Source: JAPKEZ01 sp047638975
GTDB taxonomy: Bacteria; Planctomycetota; UBA1135
Length of the DNA stretch: 10,221 nucleotides
NCBI GenBank assembly: GCA_047638975.1
Contig: JBLINB010000055.1
Span: 1 to 10,221, forward strand
Direction of reading: 5' to 3'
Positions 6,425 to 10,221 of the stretch are shown piece after piece. Made by a program: the position numbers and the translations under genes. The notes under the pieces were generated by a model that was not told where the DNA came from, searched no databases, and saw only the letters and a program-made list of their open reading frames with translations. Numbering within the stretch: position 1 is the first letter of the stretch; every line of letters begins with the position of its first letter.

Positions 6425-7802
6425 TAATCGAGAGTATCATCAGCGGAAACGCTGTCTTTAGAAAGGTCACGAATTTAATCGGATGACCCGCGCGTTCTGC
6501 GAAGCCGGCGACAATGAGGTTGGCGCTAGCACCAATCAAACTGCCGTTGCCGCCGAAACATGCGCCAAGAGATAAGGCCCACCATACGGTATGCTCTTGT
6601 GCGGCAGAAAGGTCGACGCCATTTTCAGCTAGTTGAATGAAGGTCGATTTTAGCGTCGGAATCATGGTCGCCACAAACGGGATGTTATCGACGATGGCTG
6701 AGGCGATGGCTGATATCCAGAGTACGCCAAGGGCTAGCACTTTGGTTACTCCTGCAGAATCGGTTATGCCATCCGTAAGGCCCACCACCTGGGCAGCTAA
6801 CATCTCTAAGGCGCCAGCCGCTTCGAGCCCACCGATTACGACGAATAAACCCACAAAGAAGAAGATGGTGACCCATTCTACTTCGCCAGAAGTGTGATGC
6901 ACGTTCTCGCTTTTCGCCTCGACATCTTTACCTAAGTTGTCAATTAACATAAGCAGCGCTGCACCTGTCATGGCAACAGTCGCTGGCTCGATTCCGATAG
7001 GATGCCCAAATACAAAGCCAGCTAATACCAGGCTAAGTACGGCTATTGCTTGAATCAGTAAGCCTGAATCTTTGATTGCATCTGCTTCACGGAAGTTAAG
7101 CACGCGTTGGCGGGCTTCGTCGGTGGCGTGCAGTTTACGTCCCCATATGATGTAAATAGGGAGTAAAGTTGCGATAAATACTAGAGGCACTATTGGCGCT
7201 ATATGTATCAGAAAGTCGTTGAAGGTAATCGACTCGACCATCGAACCAATTAAAATGTTTGGCGGATCACCAATCAAAGTCGCAGCACCACCAATATTCG
7301 AAAATATAATTTCAGAGAACAAGAAAGGGTAGGGCGCGATTTCTAGCTCTTCGGTGATGAGTAAGGTCACCGGTGCAATCAGCAGCACGGTGGTTACGTT
7401 GTCGAGCATTGCCGAAAGAATCGCCGTAACAATAGAAAGCATGACTAATATGCCCCAAGGCTTGGCTTTTACTTTCTTCGCCGACCAAATGGCTAAGTAC
7501 TGAAAAACACCACTGCGCCGCGTTATGGCAACGATAATCATCATTCCGGTTAACAGGCCGATGGTGTTCCAGTCGATTGCTTGCACTGCAGAGGTCTGGT
7601 TAAATACGCCGGAAAGAATCATTAAACCGCCGCCGAGTAGGGAAACTACTGCGCGGTTAAATTTTTCTGACATAATGAAGGCATAGGTAATTACAAAAAT
7701 AATACCTGCCACCATCAGCGGGTCGGCGCCACCAATAACATGTGGAGTCGAGTCGGCAGCTGGCGCACCATGCTGCATAAGTAGGGAGAGAAGCGGGAAC
7801 AT
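6387..7802 (-). CDS. NhaD/ArsB-family permease (ion transporter superfamily, possible Na+/H+ antiporter)
   Basis: This is a 471-residue polytopic inner-membrane transporter with about 11-13 hydrophobic spans. It belongs to the broad family that includes NhaD Na+/H+ antiporters, ArsB arsenite permeases and P-protein-like carriers. The two internally related halves each carry a matched motif pair: LDNVTT (133-138) with GGAATLIGDPPN (171-182), and VDNIPF (371-376) with GGNGSLIGASAN (417-428). In this superfamily such paired motifs form the substrate-binding centre. Length matches NhaD (about 480). Substrate cannot be set from sequence alone: Na+/H+ exchange, arsenite and organic-anion transport are all possible, and no ars genes are nearby. 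The ATG at 7802 lies five bases after the CBS gene stop, so the two are probably cotranscribed with the CBS gene first. The C-terminal codons overlap the small membrane protein gene tail-to-tail. Confidence 0.9.
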   Translation of the reverse strand: MFPLLSLLMQHGAPAADSTPHVIGGADPLMVAGIIFVITYAFIMSEKFNRAVVSLLGGGLMILSGVFNQTSAVQAIDWNTIGLLTGMMIIVAITRRSGVFQYLAIWSAKKVKAKPWGILVMLSIVTAILSAMLDNVTTVLLIAPVTLLITEELEIAPYPFLFSEIIFSNIGGAATLIGDPPNILIGSMVESITFNDFLIHIAPIVPLVFIATLLPIYIIWGRKLHATDEARQRVLNFREADAIKDSGLLIQAIAVLSLVLAGFVFGHPIGIEPATVAMTGAALLMLIDNLGKDVEAKSENVHHTSGEVEWVTIFFFVGLFVVIGGLEAAGALEMLAAQVVGLTDGITDSAGVTKVLALGVLWISAIASAIVDNIPFVATMIPTLKSTFIQLAENGVDLSAAQEHTVWWALSLGACFGGNGSLIGASANLIVAGFAERAGHPIKFVTFLKTAFPLMILSIIIASGYLWLRYL

Positions 7803-7807
7803 CTAGC

Positions 7808-8266
7808 TTATACGTCGTTTAGTAAATGATCGATGACGTCCCAGTAGCTAATGATGCCGACTAAGCGATTTGAGGCTGGGTCAACAACGGGGATATTGTC
7901 TTGCTTGCCATTAGCGATACATAATACTGTCTGAGTCAAGGAATCGTCAGGTGCAAGGGTTTCTGTATCGTTGTCGCAGTAGGTGCCGACAGGCTTATGC
8001 CAATCATCGGCCAGCCGCCTTTGCAAATCTTTGATGCCGTCGCTCATGAAATCAGCGCTACGTAACCCGCCTTTGGCTGATGCCGATGCCGGAATAGCGA
8101 GTTTAAGTAAGTTGCTGACCCCGAATTGGCCAAGCATTTTGCCATCGCCATCGACTACAGGGATACTACGAAAGCGCTTTTCAGCTAGAAGTGTTGCCGT
8201 TTCACCCACAGTAACGTTTTCGGTTACAGTAAGCGGTTCGGAGTGCATTATTGAGGAGCAAGTCAT
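7808..8266 (-). CDS. Twin CBS-domain protein, likely regulator of the adjacent permease
   Basis: This is a 152-residue soluble protein made almost entirely of two CBS motifs, a fold that usually binds adenine nucleotides and acts as an energy or ionic sensor. The first spans about residues 7-60 (SIMHSEPLTVTENVTV through RSIPVVDGDGKMLGQF). The second spans about 95-150 (ETLAPDDSLTQTV through NIPVVDPASNRLVGIISYWD). No other domain is attached. I chose the ATG at 8266 because it opens directly into the first CBS motif. An in-frame ATG at 8323 would add 19 residues, but it would start inside murJ and upstream of the predicted -10 box. The stop is five bases before the permease start, so a CBS-then-transporter operon is likely. 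CBS domains regulating or gating transporters are well known (OpuA, CLC and MgtE); here the partnership is inferred from position only. Confidence 0.88.
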   Translation of the reverse strand: MTCSSIMHSEPLTVTENVTVGETATLLAEKRFRSIPVVDGDGKMLGQFGVSNLLKLAIPASASAKGGLRSADFMSDGIKDLQRRLADDWHKPVGTYCDNDTETLAPDDSLTQTVLCIANGKQDNIPVVDPASNRLVGIISYWDVIDHLLNDV

Positions 8267-8297
8267 TTGAGAATCTAAGTGTATGATTATATATAAT
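8267..8297 (+). promoter_or_regulatory. Candidate murJ promoter giving a nearly leaderless mRNA
   Basis: A TTGAGA (8267-8272, five of six consensus -35 bases) is followed 17 bases later by TATATA (8290-8295). A perfect TATAAT also sits at 8292-8297 with a 19-base spacer. Transcription would begin at about 8302-8305, at or just before the murJ ATG at 8305. The -35 abuts the CBS gene start codon (8264-8266). Together with the leftward box this forms a compact divergent promoter. Confidence 0.6.
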
Positions 8298-8315
8298 CCT
8301 GTCAATGAAAACCAA
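8286..8315 (-). promoter_or_regulatory. Candidate promoter of the CBS-permease operon
   Basis: Read leftward, there is a perfect TATAAT at 8291-8286. A partial -35, TTGGTT, lies at 8315-8310 with an 18-base spacer and matches only the TTG of the consensus. Transcription would start near 8279, giving a leader of about 13 bases before the ATG at 8266. The -35 lies inside the first codons of murJ. The -10 box is one half of a 14-base palindrome shared with the murJ promoter. Confidence 0.5.
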
Positions 8316-9831
8316 GCATGCACTACGCGGTGCGCTAGTAAATTCGGCCTTAATTATGGTCTCGCGAATCCTCGGATTTGTCCGTGATGCCGTAATGCTG
8401 GCTGTTTTTGGCATGAGCCCACTGCTCGGAGCATTTAATATTGCATGGGTAGTGCCCAACATGTTTAGGCGGCTACTCGGAGAGGGTGCAGTAGCAGCTG
8501 CCGTCCAGCCGGCCTTGGCGCGTACCGAAGAAAAAGACGGCGAGGATGCCGCCCGCGAACTATTTGCCGGCTTTCAGGCGACGGTGCTGAGTGTGTTGTT
8601 GAGCCTGTTGGTCATCGCATGGCTGGGGCTATTTGCTTATCGCCAAACTATTACGGACGACAACGCTCTGCAAACGAATTTATTTTATTTGCTGCTACTA
8701 CCTTATATGGTACCTATTTGTATGTGTGCCTTGGCGTCTGCGCCACAAAATTTGCATCGTCACTTCTTTTGGCCGGCAACGTCGGCGGTGATCTTGAATA
8801 TTTGCTGGCTCGCTGCCATCGCGGGCGGTAGCTATTGGGCCAGTGATGGTGGCGCGCAATTAAATATTTTATGCGGTGGATTACTCTTCGGAGGCGTGCT
8901 GCAATGGGCCGTACAATTGCGCGGCCTGAAGAACATCGGCTGGACTTACTCCCTTAAATGGAAGGCCAAACTCGAAGAGCAAAAGAGTACCTTTAAGATG
9001 TTCATTCCGGCGCTGATTGGCTTGGCGGCTATGCAAGTTAACTTGCTTACTGACCAGTACTTAGTGCGTTCAATCGTCGGCCCTGAGGCAAACACTTTTT
9101 CTTTCATGGCTAACCGTTTGCTGCAATTGCCGATGTCGTTGATTGGTATTGCCGCAATGACCGGTGCCATGCCATTATTTGCGCGCTTAGCTGCGAAAAA
9201 TGATATCGCAGGCATGAATTACAATTTGCGCCGCGCCAGCGAACTTACGGTCATGATTATGCTGTGCGCCTTTGCTGGGTTAACGGTACTCGCTTTGCCA
9301 ATAGTCGAGACTTTATTTCAACGTGGCAAAGTTACAGAAGCGGACAGTCTGTTGCTTGCGACAACTTTGCAGGCATACTTATGGGTGTTACCGATTGCTG
9401 GCGTCTCTGGCTTACTCACCCGCGGCTTGCAAGCGATGCATTGCTACAAGTTACCGATGTTGGCGGCCCTCACTGCAATGCCAGTGAATATCATTTTAGA
9501 TATCGTGCTCTTACCCAAATACGGGGTGCCAGCCGCGGGGTGGGCGACGTCCATATCCTTGTTGGTGCAATTGTTAGTGCTGAGCTTCGGACTACGCTCG
9601 CAGCAACTTAAATTTCCGTTATCTATTAAGACAGCATGGTCATGGATTTTGCCATCTTTGGCGGCTTATACGGCAGCGTATTATGCCCATAAATCGTTAG
9701 TGCCAGAGATGCCCATCTCGAATTTAATCATTGCCATAGCTTGCGGCGGAATAGCTGCGCTAGCGATGATGGCGATGACGCGTAATAAAGATTTAGTCGC
9801 GTTGTTTCGCGCCGTACGCAAATCCGACTAA
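8305..9831 (+). CDS. murJ: Lipid II flippase MurJ
   Basis: MurJ moves the peptidoglycan precursor lipid II across the cytoplasmic membrane (MOP exporter superfamily). The 508-residue protein has about 14 hydrophobic spans, as expected (E. coli 511). The N-terminal family signature is clear: SRILGFVRD at 20-28 and PNMFRRLLGEGA at 51-62. R21, R27 and R55 align at a constant offset with the essential E. coli arginines R18, R24 and R52, and R271 in MANRLLQLP matches R270. One departure is G42 where E. coli has D39. A TGA at 8284-8286, with no ATG, GTG or TTG after it, supports the start at 8305, and there is no Shine-Dalgarno. The gene is transcribed divergently from the CBS gene, and its last 39 bases overlap the end of the next gene on the opposite strand. 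With dapF it indicates an organism that makes DAP-type peptidoglycan. Confidence 0.94.
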   Translation: MKTKHALRGALVNSALIMVSRILGFVRDAVMLAVFGMSPLLGAFNIAWVVPNMFRRLLGEGAVAAAVQPALARTEEKDGEDAARELFAGFQATVLSVLLSLLVIAWLGLFAYRQTITDDNALQTNLFYLLLLPYMVPICMCALASAPQNLHRHFFWPATSAVILNICWLAAIAGGSYWASDGGAQLNILCGGLLFGGVLQWAVQLRGLKNIGWTYSLKWKAKLEEQKSTFKMFIPALIGLAAMQVNLLTDQYLVRSIVGPEANTFSFMANRLLQLPMSLIGIAAMTGAMPLFARLAAKNDIAGMNYNLRRASELTVMIMLCAFAGLTVLALPIVETLFQRGKVTEADSLLLATTLQAYLWVLPIAGVSGLLTRGLQAMHCYKLPMLAALTAMPVNIILDIVLLPKYGVPAAGWATSISLLVQLLVLSFGLRSQQLKFPLSIKTAWSWILPSLAAYTAAYYAHKSLVPEMPISNLIIAIACGGIAALAMMAMTRNKDLVALFRAVRKSD

Positions 9832-10221
9832 TATTGTAAAGGCAGCTAAGCGCACGGAGTGTAAGCTGGGAGTATCCGTGACGCTAGTGCCAAAATGAAT
9901 CAATAAGGCGCATAATCCGATAGTCGCTGCTTGATTATGGGTTTTCAGAGCCCGCACTAAGGGCGCGGTTATTTTATAAGCGACATAAGCAGCAATGCTA
10001 GTGCCAAAGAGGCCTGTAGTGGCTAGTAATTGCAACGGCATGTTGTGGCACCAGATGTGTCCGGTGCGCACGAATGGCTTGAGGTATTCGCTGTGCTCAG
10101 CATGAGCAGCAACTAGCTGCGGATACGATCCTAGTCCATGCCCGAACCATGGTGCAGACATAAAGGCGTCGAATGCGACTTGCCAGTGCGCTATCCGAAG
10201 CGGATGCAGAGTATCTTGTGG
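9793..10221 (-). CDS. O-antigen ligase-like membrane protein (Wzy/WaaL family), C-terminal part only
   Basis: The reading frame stays open to the window edge, so the N-terminal part lies beyond position 10221. The ATG at 10161 is internal, since the 20 codons before it continue the family pattern (RIAHWQVAFDAF leading into MSAPWFGHGLGSYPQ). The 142 visible residues show the end of the long periplasmic loop typical of the O-antigen ligase/polymerase superfamily. There is a GHGLGSYP turn, then a HNMPLQLLATTGLFG block, and then about two hydrophobic spans. These enzymes transfer or polymerise lipid-linked glycans at the periplasmic face of the membrane. Whether this one is a WaaL ligase, a Wzy polymerase or a protein O-glycosyltransferase cannot be told from the tail. 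The stop codon lies within the murJ coding end, so the genes overlap tail-to-tail. Confidence 0.82.
   Translation of the reverse strand, partial: PQDTLHPLRIAHWQVAFDAFMSAPWFGHGLGSYPQLVAAHAEHSEYLKPFVRTGHIWCHNMPLQLLATTGLFGTSIAAYVAYKITAPLVRALKTHNQAATIGLCALLIHFGTSVTDTPSLHSVRLAAFTILVGFAYGAKQRD

Noticed and set aside
7983..8270. A 95-codon plus-strand frame across the CBS gene
   Set aside because: It is the complement of clear CBS motifs, with no start signal or recognisable product.
8264..8323. A longer CBS protein starting at 8323
   Set aside because: The extra 19 residues have no CBS character, the start would lie inside murJ, and it would be upstream of the predicted transcription start near 8279.

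Overview
The window is ordinary bacterial chromosome, gene-dense and mostly housekeeping. I see no mobile element, CRISPR array, phage gene or dedicated defence system. The organism is probably Gram-negative and makes peptidoglycan: it has a DapF, a MurJ flippase, a DsbD with periplasmic domains and an O-antigen-ligase-like membrane protein. The GyrA wording (for example MNDLNL, a GDTSGNYHPHGE block and DGDPPAAMRYTEARM) and the DsbD thioredoxin motif TGVTCVNCR remind me of Planctomycetes and related PVC bacteria. That is an impression from memory, not a search. The NhaD/ArsB-type transporter would suit a saline habitat, but this is weak evidence.

Layout: the window opens inside a tRNA-Val(UAC) gene. 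A rightward run of five genes follows: dsbD, dapF, gyrA, a GatB/YqeY-domain gene and a small single-span membrane protein (117-6424). Spacing is tight: two TAATG stop/start overlaps, one 4-base gap and one 69-base gap. Next is a leftward pair, a twin-CBS protein followed by an NhaD/ArsB-type permease (8266 down to 6387). murJ starts divergently at 8305 and runs right to 9831. The last gene is leftward: the C-terminal end of an O-antigen-ligase-like protein that continues beyond the window edge.

Functional links: dapF and murJ both serve peptidoglycan (meso-DAP supply and lipid II flipping). The CBS protein and the permease form a likely regulator-transporter unit. DsbD carries electrons to the periplasm. 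GyrA is the catalytic half of DNA gyrase, with no gyrB in view.

The points most worth a second look are structural. First, a 38-base gap between the CBS gene and murJ holds a perfect 14-base AT-rich palindrome that gives a TATAAT box on both strands, and murJ would then have almost no mRNA leader. Second, no start codon here has a good Shine-Dalgarno sequence, and in-frame upstream stops fix three of the starts. Third, both convergent gene pairs overlap tail-to-tail by 38-39 bases. Fourth, DsbD has two copies of its periplasmic alpha domain. Fifth, GyrA has proline where E. coli has the quinolone-contact residue Asp87. No stretch longer than 69 bases lacks a gene.
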